Below are positions 1-13,011 of a stretch of DNA of 64,000 bases, piece after piece; within the stretch, counting starts at the first letter, position 1, and every line of letters starts with the position of its first letter. Both the position numbers and the translations under genes were made by a program. The stretch lies in contig NZ_MTLG01000075.1 in the NCBI RefSeq assembly GCF_002192695.1, forward strand, positions 248,001-312,000, in the 5' to 3' direction. Under the pieces are notes generated by a model that saw nothing but the letters and a program-made list of their open reading frames with translations, made no database searches and was not told the origin of the DNA. This stretch comes from Achromobacter xylosoxidans. Its GTDB lineage: Bacteria; Pseudomonadota; Gammaproteobacteria; Burkholderiales; Burkholderiaceae_B.

Positions 1-1470
1 GACACCATGCGCGAACTCGACGAACGCCCTTTCGAGTATGTCAGCCCCGCGCCCTATCCCGTCTGGGTGGATCGCAGCCAGGCCTGCCACGCCAGCTGGT
101 ACGAGCTGTTCCCGCGCTCGCAATCGGCGCGGCCCGGCCAGCACGGCACCTTCGACGACGTCATTGCACGCTTGCCCGATCTGCGCGAAATGGGATTCGA
201 CGTGCTCTACCTGCCGCCCATCCACCCCATCGGGCAGCGCAACCGCAAGGGCCGCAACAACAGCCTGCAGGCGGCGCCGGACGATGTGGGCAGCCCTTAT
301 GCCATTGGTTCGGCCCTGGGCGGGCACGACGCCATCGAGCCCCTGCTGGGTGGCCTGGACGGTTTCCTGAGGCTGGTGGACGCCGCCCAAGCCCATGGCA
401 TGGAAGTGGCGCTGGACTTCGCGATCCAGTGCTCCCCGGACCATCCCTGGCTGACGCGCCATCCGGACTGGTTTTCCTGGCGTCCCGACGGCTCGCTGCG
501 CCATGCCGAGAATCCGCCGAAGAAGTACCAGGACATCGTCAACGTCGCGTTCTATGGCGCCGCCGCGCACCGGCGGGCACGCAAGCTGGCCCTGTGGCGC
601 GCACTGCGCGACGTAGTGCTGTTCTGGGCGCAGCATGGCGTGCGCACGTTCCGCGTCGACAATCCGCATACCAAGCCCCTGCCGTTCTGGCAGTGGCTGA
701 TCGCCGAAGTCCACGCGCAGCATCCCGACGTGATCTTCCTGTCCGAAGCCTTCACCCGCCCCAAGATGATGTACAGGCTGGCGAAGATAGGCTTCACCCA
801 GTCCTACACCTACTTCACCTGGCGCAACGGCAAGGCGGAACTGGAAGCCTATCTGCAGGAAGTCTCCACGCCGCCCGCCGCCGATTTCTTCCGGCCGCAT
901 TTCTTCGTCAACACGCCGGACATCAATCCCTACTTCCTGCAGTCCTCGGGGCGCCCGGGCTTCCTGATACGCGCCGCGCTGGCGGCGCTGGGCTCGGGGC
1001 TGTGGGGCATGTACAGCGGCTTCGAACTGTGCGAGGCGGCCGCCCTGCCCGGCAAGGAGGAATACCTGGACTCCGAGAAGTACGAATTGCGCCAGCGCGA
1101 CTGGTTTGCGCCCGGCAATATCCGCGCCGAGATCACCCGCCTGAATCAGATACGCCGCAACAACCCCGCCTTGCAGACCCATCGCGGGCTGACCCTGGCG
1201 CAGAGCGGCAACGACCGCGTGCTGGCCTTCTGCAAGTCCACGCCGGGCCGCGGCAACTTCATATTGGCGGCTATCAGCCTGGACCCCTTCCAGCCGCAAG
1301 ACGCGCGTATCGAAGCGCCGTTCTGGCTGTTTGGCCAGGCCGACACGGGCCGGCTGATCGCCGAAGACCTGCTGGCCGAAAGCAGCGAGCCCTGGCAGGG
1401 ACAGACCCGCGAATTGACGCTGCATCCCGACCAACCTTATCGCGTGTGGCGGCTGTCGCTGCATGGCTGA
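1..1470 (+). CDS. glgE: Maltosyltransferase GlgE, C-terminal part (5' truncated by window edge)
   Basis: GlgE extends linear alpha-1,4-glucan in the cytoplasm using maltose 1-phosphate. The reading frame is open back to base 1 (codons begin at base 1), and the N-terminal beta-sandwich domain of the family is missing, so the true start lies outside the window; the ATG at base 7 is internal. What is visible is the GH13 barrel and C-terminal domain. Counting from that ATG, the nucleophile is Asp218 in RVDNPHTKP and the acid/base is Glu247 in LSEAFTRP, both in GlgE-specific contexts; the stretches CSPDHPW and NPPKKYQD are also GlgE signatures. It ends 18 bases before treS-maltokinase, which supplies its substrate. 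Confidence 0.95.
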   Translation, partial: DTMRELDERPFEYVSPAPYPVWVDRSQACHASWYELFPRSQSARPGQHGTFDDVIARLPDLREMGFDVLYLPPIHPIGQRNRKGRNNSLQAAPDDVGSPYAIGSALGGHDAIEPLLGGLDGFLRLVDAAQAHGMEVALDFAIQCSPDHPWLTRHPDWFSWRPDGSLRHAENPPKKYQDIVNVAFYGAAAHRRARKLALWRALRDVVLFWAQHGVRTFRVDNPHTKPLPFWQWLIAEVHAQHPDVIFLSEAFTRPKMMYRLAKIGFTQSYTYFTWRNGKAELEAYLQEVSTPPAADFFRPHFFVNTPDINPYFLQSSGRPGFLIRAALAALGSGLWGMYSGFELCEAAALPGKEEYLDSEKYELRQRDWFAPGNIRAEITRLNQIRRNNPALQTHRGLTLAQSGNDRVLAFCKSTPGRGNFILAAISLDPFQPQDARIEAPFWLFGQADTGRLIAEDLLAESSEPWQGQTRELTLHPDQPYRVWRLSLHG

Positions 1471-1488
1471 CGCCATACGCCCATTGCC

Positions 1489-4838
<3,350 letters not shown>

Positions 4839-4842
<4 letters not shown>

Positions 4843-7031
4843 GCCAGGACACGTCCATCGCGGGCCGCGCCGCCGACCCGGCGGAACTGGCCGCGCTTGC
4901 CTGCGGCCTGCACAGCGACCCTTATGCCTTCCTGGGACCGCACGACGGCGAGGTGCGCGTGTACGCTCCCGGCGCGCTGGGCGTGGACGCGCTGGATGGC
5001 GACGGCGCGCGCACCCCGCTGCGTCTACAGGGCCAGGGGCTGTTTCTTGGACGCGTGCCCTACGCCCGGGGCGCCGACGGCGCTTCCTACCGCCTGGCGA
5101 TCCAGTGGCCCGGCGCCGAACAAGTCACGGCGGATCCCTATGCCTTCGGCACGCTGCTGGCTGAAGACACGCTGGAGCAGCTGGCGCAAGGCTCATGGCG
5201 GCGCACCGGCGCGGACCTGGGCGCGCAACTGATGGAAGTCGACGGCGTGGCCGGCCTGCGTTGCGCGGTGTGGGCGCCGAACGCCCAGCGGGTGGCCGTG
5301 GTAGGCGATTTCAACGCCTGGGACAGCCGCCGGCACGGCATGCGCCTGAGGCACCGCGCCGGCGTCTGGGAAATATTCATCCCCGGCGTGCGGGCCGGCG
5401 AACGCTACAAGTACGCCATCACGGACCGCGCCGGCAACCAGCGGCTCAAGGCCGATCCGCTGGCCCGGCGCAGCGAAGCGCCGCCGGCCACGGCCTCGGT
5501 GGTGGAGGACGGCGCGGACTACCCTTGGAACGACCAGGCCTGGATGGCGCAACGGCGCGCGCGCCAGTCACCGGAGGCGCCGCTGTCGATCTACGAGCTG
5601 CACGCGGGATCCTGGCTGCCCGATGACCCGGAATCCCGCGCCTGCATCTGGGACCGTCTGGCCGACAAGCTGCCGGCCTACGCCCGCGCCATGGGCTTCA
5701 GCCATGTAGAGCTGCTGCCCGTCATGGAACACCCCTTCGGCGGATCCTGGGGCTACCAGCCGCTGGGCATGTTCGCGCCCGCCGCCCGCTATGGACCGCC
5801 CGCCGCATTCGCCCGCTTCATCGACCGCTGCCACGGCGCCAGCATAGGCGTCATCCTGGACTGGGTGCCGGCGCACTTTCCGGACGATGCGCACGGCCTG
5901 GCGCGCTTTGACGGCACCGCGCTGTACGAGTACGAGGATCCGCGCGAAGGCTATCACCCGGATTGGCACACCATGGTCTACAACCTGGGACGCACGGAGG
6001 TGCAGGCCTTCATGATCGCCAGCGCGCTGCACTGGCTGCGCCGCTTCCACGTCGACGGCCTGAGGGTGGACGCGGTCGCGTCCATGCTCTATCGCGACTA
6101 CAGCCGCCAGCCCGGCCAATGGATCCCCAACCGCTACGGCGGCCGCGAAAACCTGGAGGCGGTGCAGTTCCTGCAGGCGCTCAACGGCATCGTGCGCCAC
6201 GAAGTTCCGGACGCCATCATGATCGCCGAGGAATCGACGGCCTGGCCCGGCGTCACCGCGCCGATCGCCGACGGCGGGCTGGGCTTTCACTACAAATGGA
6301 ACATGGGCTGGATGCACGACACCTTGCGCTACCTGTCCGAGGACCCCGTGCACCGCAAGCATCACCACCACGACATCACCTTCAGCATGGTGTATGCCTA
6401 CAGCGAGCACTTCATCCTGCCGTTGTCGCACGACGAAGTGGTGCACGGCAAGGGCGCGCTGCTGGCCAAGATGCCGGGCGATGCCGCCGCCAAGCTCGCC
6501 AACCTGCGCGCCTACCTGGGCTTCATGTGGGCCCATCCGGGCAAGAAGCTGCTCTTCATGGGAGGCGAATTGGCGCTGTCCAGGGAGTGGAACCATGACC
6601 AGGCGCCGGATTGGGACCTGCTGGACCATCCCGGCCACCTGGGCGTACAGCGCCTGGTCGCCGACCTCAATGGCCTGTACCGCGCGGTGCCGGCGCTGCA
6701 TGCGCTGGATGCCGACCCGGCGGGCTTCGCCTGGACGATCCTGGACGACCGCGACAACAGCGTGGTTGCGTTCATCCGCAGCGACGGCCCCCATCATGTG
6801 CTCGCGGTCGCCAACTTCACGCCGGTGGCGCGGCACGACTACCGCATCGGCGTGCCGCGGGCCGGCCGCTGGGCGGAAAAGCTCAACACCGACGCCACGC
6901 ACTATGGCGGATCCGGCCAGGGCAACCAGGGCGGAGCCAGCACCGGCGTCAGCGCGGCCCATGGCCAGCCGCAGGCTTTGTCCCTGACCCTGCCGCCGCT
7001 GGCCACCCTTTTTCTGCTCTATGAAGGTTGA
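4839..7031 (+). CDS. glgB: 1,4-alpha-glucan branching enzyme GlgB
   Basis: GlgB moves alpha-1,4 segments onto C6 to create alpha-1,6 branches in glycogen. The frame is open further upstream, but I place the start at the ATG overlapping the treS stop (ATGA), with AGGAGG at 4823-4828 eleven bases before it; this gives 730 residues, the usual GlgB length. The N-terminal CBM48 modules (about 20-230) precede the GH13 barrel with nucleophile Asp411 (GLRVDAVAS), acid/base Glu464 (IAEEST) and Asp532 ([11 protein letters not shown]). In this operon it branches the glucan made by GlgE. Only 6 bases separate it from glgX. Confidence 0.96.
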
Positions 7032-7037
7032 ACGCGT

Positions 7038-9146
7038 ATGGATCCCAACCAATTCACGCGCATCGCCGGCGGCCAGCCCCACCCGCTGGGCGCGGTCAGC
7101 GACGGCCTGGGCGTGAACTTCGCGGTGTTCTCGGCCAACGCCACGCGCGTCGAGCTATGCCTGTTCGACGCGCGGGGCCGCAAGGAACTACGCCGCTTCG
7201 ACCTGCCGGAATGTACCGACGAGATCTGGCACGGCTACCTGCCGGACGCGCATCCCGGGCTGGTGTACGGTTACCGCGCCCACGGCCCGCATGACCCGCG
7301 CAATGGCCACCGCTTCAATCCCCACAAGCTGCTGCTGGATCCCTACGCGCGGCAGCTGACCGGGCCCTTGCATTGGAGCGACGCGCTGTTCGGCTATCGC
7401 ATGAAGCATGCGCGCGCCGACCTCGGCATGGACCGGCGCGACAGCGCGCCCGCCATGCCCAAGGCCATCGTGGCCGAGGAGGCTCCGTTCACCTGGGGCA
7501 ACAGCCGGCCGCCGGCCACGGCCTGGAACGATTCCGTGATCTACGAAGTCCACGTGCGCGGCGCGTCCATGCTGCGTGCAGACCTGCGCCAGCCCTTGCG
7601 CGGCACCTGCTCCGCCCTGGCGGATCCGCGCTTCATCGAACACCTGCAGCGCCTGGGCGTCACCGCCGTGGAGTTGCTGCCGGTGCATGCGTTCCTGCAG
7701 GACCGCTTCCTGGCCGAACGCGGCCTGCGCAACTACTGGGGCTACAGCACGCTGTCGTACTTTGCGCCGGAGCCCGCCTACCTGCAGCACAATCCGAACG
7801 AACTGCGCCAGGCCATACGCCGCCTGCACGCCGCCGGCATCGAGGTCATCCTGGACGTGGTCTACAACCACACCTGCGAGGGCAACGAACTCGGACCCAC
7901 GCTTTCGTGGCGGGGCCTGGACAATGCCAGCTACTACCGGCTGGTGCCGGGCGATGAACGCTATTACATCAACGACACCGGCTGCGGCAACACCGTCAAC
8001 CTGTCGCACCCGCGCGTGCTGCAGATGGTCACGGATTCGCTGCGCTACTGGGCGCAGTCCTATGGCGTAGACGGCTTCCGCTTCGACCTGGGCGTGACCC
8101 TGGGCCGCGAAGGCACCGGCTACGACCCGGGCTCGGGTTTCTTCGACGCGGTGCTGCAGGACCCCGCCCTTGCCCGATTGAAGCTGATTTCCGAGCCCTG
8201 GGACGTGGGACCGGACGGCTACCAGCTGGGCAACCATCCGCCCGGCTTCGCCGAGTGGAACGACAAGTTCCGCGACGCCACCCGCCGCTATTGGCGCGGG
8301 GATCCGGCCATGCGCGGAGAGATGGCGGCGCGCCTGTGCGGCTCGCGCGACCTGTTCGACCGCCGCCACCGCCGGCCCTGGAGCAGCGTCAACTACGTGG
8401 CCTCGCACGACGGCTTCACGCTGGCCGACATCGTCAGTTACGACGCCAGCCACAACGAGGCCAACGGCGAAGGCGGCAACGACGGCCATGCGGAGAACTA
8501 CAGCCACAACTGGGGCGCGGAAGGTCCAACCGAGGATGCCGCCACCCTCGAAACCCGGAAGCGGGTGCAGCGGGGACAGCTCGCCTGCGTGTTCCTTGCC
8601 GATGGCACGCCCATGCTGCTGGCCGGCGACGAGTTCGGCAACAGCCAGGCAGGCAACAACAACGCCTATTGCCAGGACAACGCCGTGTCGTGGTTGGACT
8701 GGACCCAGGCGCAGGCCGACCAAGGCCGTGAGCTGGCCCGCTATGTGGCGCGCCTGACTGCATTGCGCCGCGCCCACCCCAGCACGCGCGGCGCGCGCTA
8801 CGGCGATGCCGGCCAGGAACTCGCGCCCGGCGTGAAGGCCATCTCCTGGTTCGATCCGGCAGGCGCTGAACTGGACGCCGCAGCCTGGGAGTCGGAGGAT
8901 AACGCCATGGCCCTGCGCCGTGCCGCCTGCCGCGAGGACGGCAGCGTCGACGTGACGCTGCTGCTGCTGAATCCCGGCGCGGAGGATACGGTGTTCCACG
9001 CGCCGCCGCCCGCGCTGGCGTGGATCCGCGAGCTGGATTCCGCCACGCAGGCGCCTGCCGCGCCCCTGGCGGATGCCGCCGTCACGGTGGCCGCGCGCAG
9101 CGTGGCGCTGCTGGCGTCGACCTATGTGCCTGGAGAACCGCCATGA
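7038..9146 (+). CDS. glgX: Glycogen debranching enzyme GlgX
   Basis: GlgX hydrolyses alpha-1,6 branches of short outer chains and releases malto-oligosaccharides. At 702 residues it has family length, with a CBM48 domain at about 10-110 and a GH13 isoamylase-type barrel. The nucleophile is Asp350 (GFRFDLGVTLGREG) and the acid/base is Glu386 (LISEPWDVGPDGYQLG); the run around GFAEWNDKFRD is typical of GlgX/TreX. It starts 6 bases after glgB and its stop overlaps the treZ ATG. Its linear products feed MalQ and the TreY/TreZ pair encoded just downstream. Confidence 0.95.
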   Translation: MDPNQFTRIAGGQPHPLGAVSDGLGVNFAVFSANATRVELCLFDARGRKELRRFDLPECTDEIWHGYLPDAHPGLVYGYRAHGPHDPRNGHRFNPHKLLLDPYARQLTGPLHWSDALFGYRMKHARADLGMDRRDSAPAMPKAIVAEEAPFTWGNSRPPATAWNDSVIYEVHVRGASMLRADLRQPLRGTCSALADPRFIEHLQRLGVTAVELLPVHAFLQDRFLAERGLRNYWGYSTLSYFAPEPAYLQHNPNELRQAIRRLHAAGIEVILDVVYNHTCEGNELGPTLSWRGLDNASYYRLVPGDERYYINDTGCGNTVNLSHPRVLQMVTDSLRYWAQSYGVDGFRFDLGVTLGREGTGYDPGSGFFDAVLQDPALARLKLISEPWDVGPDGYQLGNHPPGFAEWNDKFRDATRRYWRGDPAMRGEMAARLCGSRDLFDRRHRRPWSSVNYVASHDGFTLADIVSYDASHNEANGEGGNDGHAENYSHNWGAEGPTEDAATLETRKRVQRGQLACVFLADGTPMLLAGDEFGNSQAGNNNAYCQDNAVSWLDWTQAQADQGRELARYVARLTALRRAHPSTRGARYGDAGQELAPGVKAISWFDPAGAELDAAAWESEDNAMALRRAACREDGSVDVTLLLLNPGAEDTVFHAPPPALAWIRELDSATQAPAAPLADAAVTVAARSVALLASTYVPGEPP

Positions 9147-10921
9147 CACCAACCTATGCGTCCGGCGCCATGCCGCTGGAAAGCGGCGTCACGCGCTTTC
9201 GCCTGTGGGCGCCGACCGCGCCCGCGGGCTTCGCGCTGGAGGTCGAAGGCCATCCTCCCATCGCCCTGCATCCCGGCCCGGACGGCTACGTGCAAGCCGA
9301 CGTGGACTGCCCCGTCGGCGTCCGCTATCGGTACCGCCTGGATGCGGACACGGCCGCGCCCGATCCGGCCTCGCGCCTGCAGCATGGCGACGTGCACGGC
9401 GACAGCATCGTGGTCGCGCCGGATGCCTACCCCTGGCGCTATGGCACCTGGCGCGGACGCCCTTGGGAAGACGCCGTGCTGTACGAAACCCATGCCGGCC
9501 TGGAAGGCGGCTATGCGGGCCTGCTGGCGCGGTTGCCGGAGCTGGCGGCGCTGGGCGTGACCTTGCTGGAACTGATGCCCATTGCCGACTTCCCCGGGCC
9601 GCGCAACTGGGGCTATGACGGCGTGCTGCCCTATGCGCCCGATACGGCCTATGGCACGCCCGATGACCTCAAGCGTCTGATCGACGAGGCCCACGGCCTG
9701 GAGATGGGCGTGATGCTGGACGTGGTCTACAACCATTTCGGACCCGACGGCAATTACCTGCCGCGCTATGCCGCGCCGTTCTTCAGGAAGGACGTCGCCA
9801 CGCCCTGGGGTGACGCCATCGACTTCCGGCAGCCGGCGGTCAGCCAGTTCTTCAAGGACAACGCGCTGTACTGGCTGACCGAGTACCGTTTCGACGGGCT
9901 GCGCCTGGACGCCGTGCACGCGATTGCGGGCCATGAATGGCTGCATGAATTGGCGCAGTACCTGCGGCAGCATATTCCTGCCGAGCGCTACGTGCATCTG
10001 GTGCTGGAGAACGACGACAATCGCGCCAGCCTGCTGCAAGGCGATTTCGATGCGCAATGGAATGACGACGCGCATCATGCCCTGCATTGCCTCCTGACTG
10101 GCGAGAGCCACGGCTACTACGCCGATTACAGCGCCCAGCCGGCCCAGGCGCTGGCGCGCTGCCTGGCCGAAGGCTGGCTGTACCAGGGGCAGCGTTCGCC
10201 CTACCGCGGCGGACAGCCGCGGGGCGAACCCAGCGCCGAACTGCCGCCAAGCGCCTTCGTGCTGTTCCTGCAGAACCATGACCAGACCGGAAACCGTGCG
10301 GGCGGCGACCGCCTGGCCAGCCTGGTGGACAGTCCCGCGCGGCTGCGCGCCGCCGTCGCGTTGCAGCTATTGGCGCCGCAGATCCCGCTGATCTTCATGG
10401 GCGAGGAACGGGGTGCACGCACGCCGTTCCACTACTTCACCAGCCACGCCGACCCGGCCTTGGCGCAAGCGGTGCGCGACGGCCGGCGGCGCGAGTTCTC
10501 GCGCTTTCCCGAATTCCAGGGCGCAGGCGCGCTGTTCGACCCGAACGATCCCGCGACCTACCAGGCCAGCAAACCGCGGGCCAGCGCCGCGGACGCGCAT
10601 GCCTGGATGCGGGACTACGCGGTGCTGTTGCATCTGCGCGCCCGCCTGATCGCGCCACGGTTGGCCGGCGCGGTCAGCCTGGGCGCGGCCGCCATCGGCG
10701 AGCGTGGCGTGTTCGCGCGCTGGGAGCTGGCGGGCGGCGCGCACCTGACGGTCTATGCGAATTTCGGCCCCGATCGCCTGGCGCTGCCCAAGGCCTTGCA
10801 GGCCGGCGCCGAGGCCTATGCCACGCTGCTCTTCGAATCCGTGGCCGGCGCGCGCGACGCGCTGGTCCAGGGCGAGGTGTGCGGCGACAGCACCGTGTGG
10901 CTGCTGGAGGAGCCGGCATGA
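9143..10921 (+). CDS. treZ: Maltooligosyltrehalose trehalohydrolase TreZ
   Basis: TreZ releases free trehalose from maltooligosyl-trehalose. The frame is open from 9020, but the ATG at 9143 overlaps the glgX stop (ATGA) and gives 592 residues starting at the family's N-terminal beta-sandwich. Asp256 (LRLDAVHAIAGHEW) and Glu289 (LVLENDDNRASLL) are the catalytic pair, at positions close to those known for archaeal TreZ. The conserved histidine context FLQNHDQTGNRA follows at about residue 378. It is separated from its partner treY only by malQ, and all junctions are 4-base overlaps. Confidence 0.95.
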   Translation: MTPTYASGAMPLESGVTRFRLWAPTAPAGFALEVEGHPPIALHPGPDGYVQADVDCPVGVRYRYRLDADTAAPDPASRLQHGDVHGDSIVVAPDAYPWRYGTWRGRPWEDAVLYETHAGLEGGYAGLLARLPELAALGVTLLELMPIADFPGPRNWGYDGVLPYAPDTAYGTPDDLKRLIDEAHGLEMGVMLDVVYNHFGPDGNYLPRYAAPFFRKDVATPWGDAIDFRQPAVSQFFKDNALYWLTEYRFDGLRLDAVHAIAGHEWLHELAQYLRQHIPAERYVHLVLENDDNRASLLQGDFDAQWNDDAHHALHCLLTGESHGYYADYSAQPAQALARCLAEGWLYQGQRSPYRGGQPRGEPSAELPPSAFVLFLQNHDQTGNRAGGDRLASLVDSPARLRAAVALQLLAPQIPLIFMGEERGARTPFHYFTSHADPALAQAVRDGRRREFSRFPEFQGAGALFDPNDPATYQASKPRASAADAHAWMRDYAVLLHLRARLIAPRLAGAVSLGAAAIGERGVFARWELAGGAHLTVYANFGPDRLALPKALQAGAEAYATLLFESVAGARDALVQGEVCGDSTVWLLEEPA

Positions 10922-13011
10922 CCGCCGCGCCTTGCGACGATCCGGCCTTGTCCGCGCTGGCCGCCAAAGCCGGCATCGGCGAACACTGGACCGACGCGCG
11001 CCAGCGTCCGCAGCGGGTGTCGCCGGATACCTTACGGTTGTTGCTGGAGGGCATGGGCCTGCCGGCGGGCAACGCCCATGACATCCGCGATAGCGACCAT
11101 CGCCTGGGCTTGGAGCTTCGGGCCCGGCTGCCGCCCCTGCTGGTCGCGCGCAGCGGCATGGCGGCGTTTCTGCCCGATTGCGCGCGTGGCCGCTACCGCA
11201 TCGTGTGCGAGTCCGGGCAGACCTGCGACGGCGAGGTTGCAGAGGACGGCAGCCTGGTCGCACCGCTGGAGCCCGGATATCACACGCTGCAAATGGCGTG
11301 CGGCGAAACCGTGCTCGCGGTGGCGCCCCGCCAGGCGCCCGCCCTGGACGATCTCACCGATGGCGCGCGGTCCCGCGCCTGGGGGCTGTGCGCGCAGGTC
11401 TACAGTCTCAGGCGCGATGCCCGCCAACCTGGCGACGGCGGCTACGGCGACTTTGCGGCCGTGCGCGAACTGGCCGCCGCTGCCGCGGCCGAGGGCGCGG
11501 ACGCGCTCGCCATCAGCCCGGTGCACGCCATGTTCGCCGCGCAACCTCAGCGCTGCAGCCCCTACGCGCCTTCCAGCCGCTTGTTTCTGAACACCCTGTA
11601 CGCAGACCCCGCCGCCATCCTCGGTGACGATGCCTTGCGCCGGGCGCTGGCCGAGTTGGCCGCTCCGCCGCCCGCAATGGACTTGATAGATTGGCCATCG
11701 GCCGGGACATGGCGGCAGCGCCTGCTGCGCGCGCTGCACCGCCAGTTCCGCACAATCGGTCCGGCGGATGTCCGCCAACGCTACGAGGCCTTCTGCGTCC
11801 GGCGCGGCAAGGCGCTGCGCGACCACGCCGTATTCGAAGCCCTGCATGCCGCCCAGGCCGCGCATGGCACAGGTAGCCTGCCCTGGACGCAATGGGCCGC
11901 CGGCCTGCGCGATCCGGACTCGTCGGAAGTCGAACGCTATGCGCGGCAGCATCCGGTCGAGGTCGACTTCCATCGGTATGCCCAATGGCTGGCTGCCGAA
12001 AGCTTGGACCACGCGCAGGAAGCGGCGCGGCGCGCCGGCATGCGCGTGGGTCTGATCGCCGACCTGGCCGTGGGCGACAGTCCGGACGGCAGCCACGCCT
12101 GGAGCCGCCAGACCGATCTGATGCCGGGACTGTCCATCGGCGCGCCGCCCGACATCCACAATCCGCAAGGACAGAACTGGAACCTGGCCGCGTTCTCGCC
12201 GCGCGCGATGCATGCCCAAGGCTACGCGGCCTACATCGACATGTTGCGCGCCGCTCTGGCCCACGCCGGCGGCCTGCGCATCGACCACATCCTGGGCATG
12301 GCGCGGCTGTGGCTGGTGCCCGATGGGCTGGCCGCCGGCGCGGGCGCCTATCTGCGCTTTCCGCTGCGCGAACTGCTGGCGCTGACGACGCTGGAGGCTT
12401 GGCGCCACCGCGCGCTTGCCATCGGCGAAAACCTGGGTACGGTGCCTGAAGGGTTCAATCTCGAGTTGGCGGATCACGGCATCCTGGGCATGAATGTGCT
12501 GTGGTTCATGCGCCAGGAGCCCGATGCGGAGGCGCCGCCGTCCGCACGCTCCTTGCCGGCGCCTTTTCTTGCCGCCGAAGACTGGCCCGGCCAGGCCGTG
12601 GCCATGACCTCGACGCACGACCTGCCCACCTTGCGCGGCTGGTGGGCGGAGCGCGACATCGACCTGCGCGCCGAACTGAACCTGCTGGGCGGCGGCGATG
12701 ACGCAGCCACGCTGCGGCGCAACCGGCGCATGGACCGCGGTTTGCTCGCGCAAGCCTTGGGCTGCGCCGCCGAGCCTGCGCAGCCCCCCCTGGAGGACAT
12801 GTTGCGCTTCGTGTCTTCCAGCCCTTGTCCCCTGCTGCTCGTGCCCATGGAAGACCTGGCGGGCGAACTCGAACAGCCCAACCTGCCCGGCACCGTGGAC
12901 CAGCATCCCAATTGGCGCCAACGCCTGGCCGCGAGCAGCGCGGCGTGCTTCGCCGACCCGGCGGTGCAGGCCCGGCTGCAAGCCCTGCGCACGGCACGGG
13001 GCCGGCCATGA
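10918..13011 (+). CDS. malQ: 4-alpha-glucanotransferase MalQ (amylomaltase)
   Basis: MalQ disproportionates malto-oligosaccharides, lengthening short ones so that they can re-enter the TreY or GlgE routes. The start is the ATG overlapping the treZ stop; upstream in-frame sequence is treZ in another frame. The 697-residue product has an N-terminal helical region (AKAGIGEHWTD), then a GH77 barrel with nucleophile Asp456 (GLRIDHILGMARLW) and acid/base Glu504 (GENLGTVPEGF), followed by the STHDLPTLRGWW motif. Placement of malQ between treZ and treY with ATGA overlaps on both sides argues that it works on TreY/TreZ leftovers. Confidence 0.95.
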   Translation: MTAAPCDDPALSALAAKAGIGEHWTDARQRPQRVSPDTLRLLLEGMGLPAGNAHDIRDSDHRLGLELRARLPPLLVARSGMAAFLPDCARGRYRIVCESGQTCDGEVAEDGSLVAPLEPGYHTLQMACGETVLAVAPRQAPALDDLTDGARSRAWGLCAQVYSLRRDARQPGDGGYGDFAAVRELAAAAAAEGADALAISPVHAMFAAQPQRCSPYAPSSRLFLNTLYADPAAILGDDALRRALAELAAPPPAMDLIDWPSAGTWRQRLLRALHRQFRTIGPADVRQRYEAFCVRRGKALRDHAVFEALHAAQAAHGTGSLPWTQWAAGLRDPDSSEVERYARQHPVEVDFHRYAQWLAAESLDHAQEAARRAGMRVGLIADLAVGDSPDGSHAWSRQTDLMPGLSIGAPPDIHNPQGQNWNLAAFSPRAMHAQGYAAYIDMLRAALAHAGGLRIDHILGMARLWLVPDGLAAGAGAYLRFPLRELLALTTLEAWRHRALAIGENLGTVPEGFNLELADHGILGMNVLWFMRQEPDAEAPPSARSLPAPFLAAEDWPGQAVAMTSTHDLPTLRGWWAERDIDLRAELNLLGGGDDAATLRRNRRMDRGLLAQALGCAAEPAQPPLEDMLRFVSSSPCPLLLVPMEDLAGELEQPNLPGTVDQHPNWRQRLAASSAACFADPAVQARLQALRTARGRP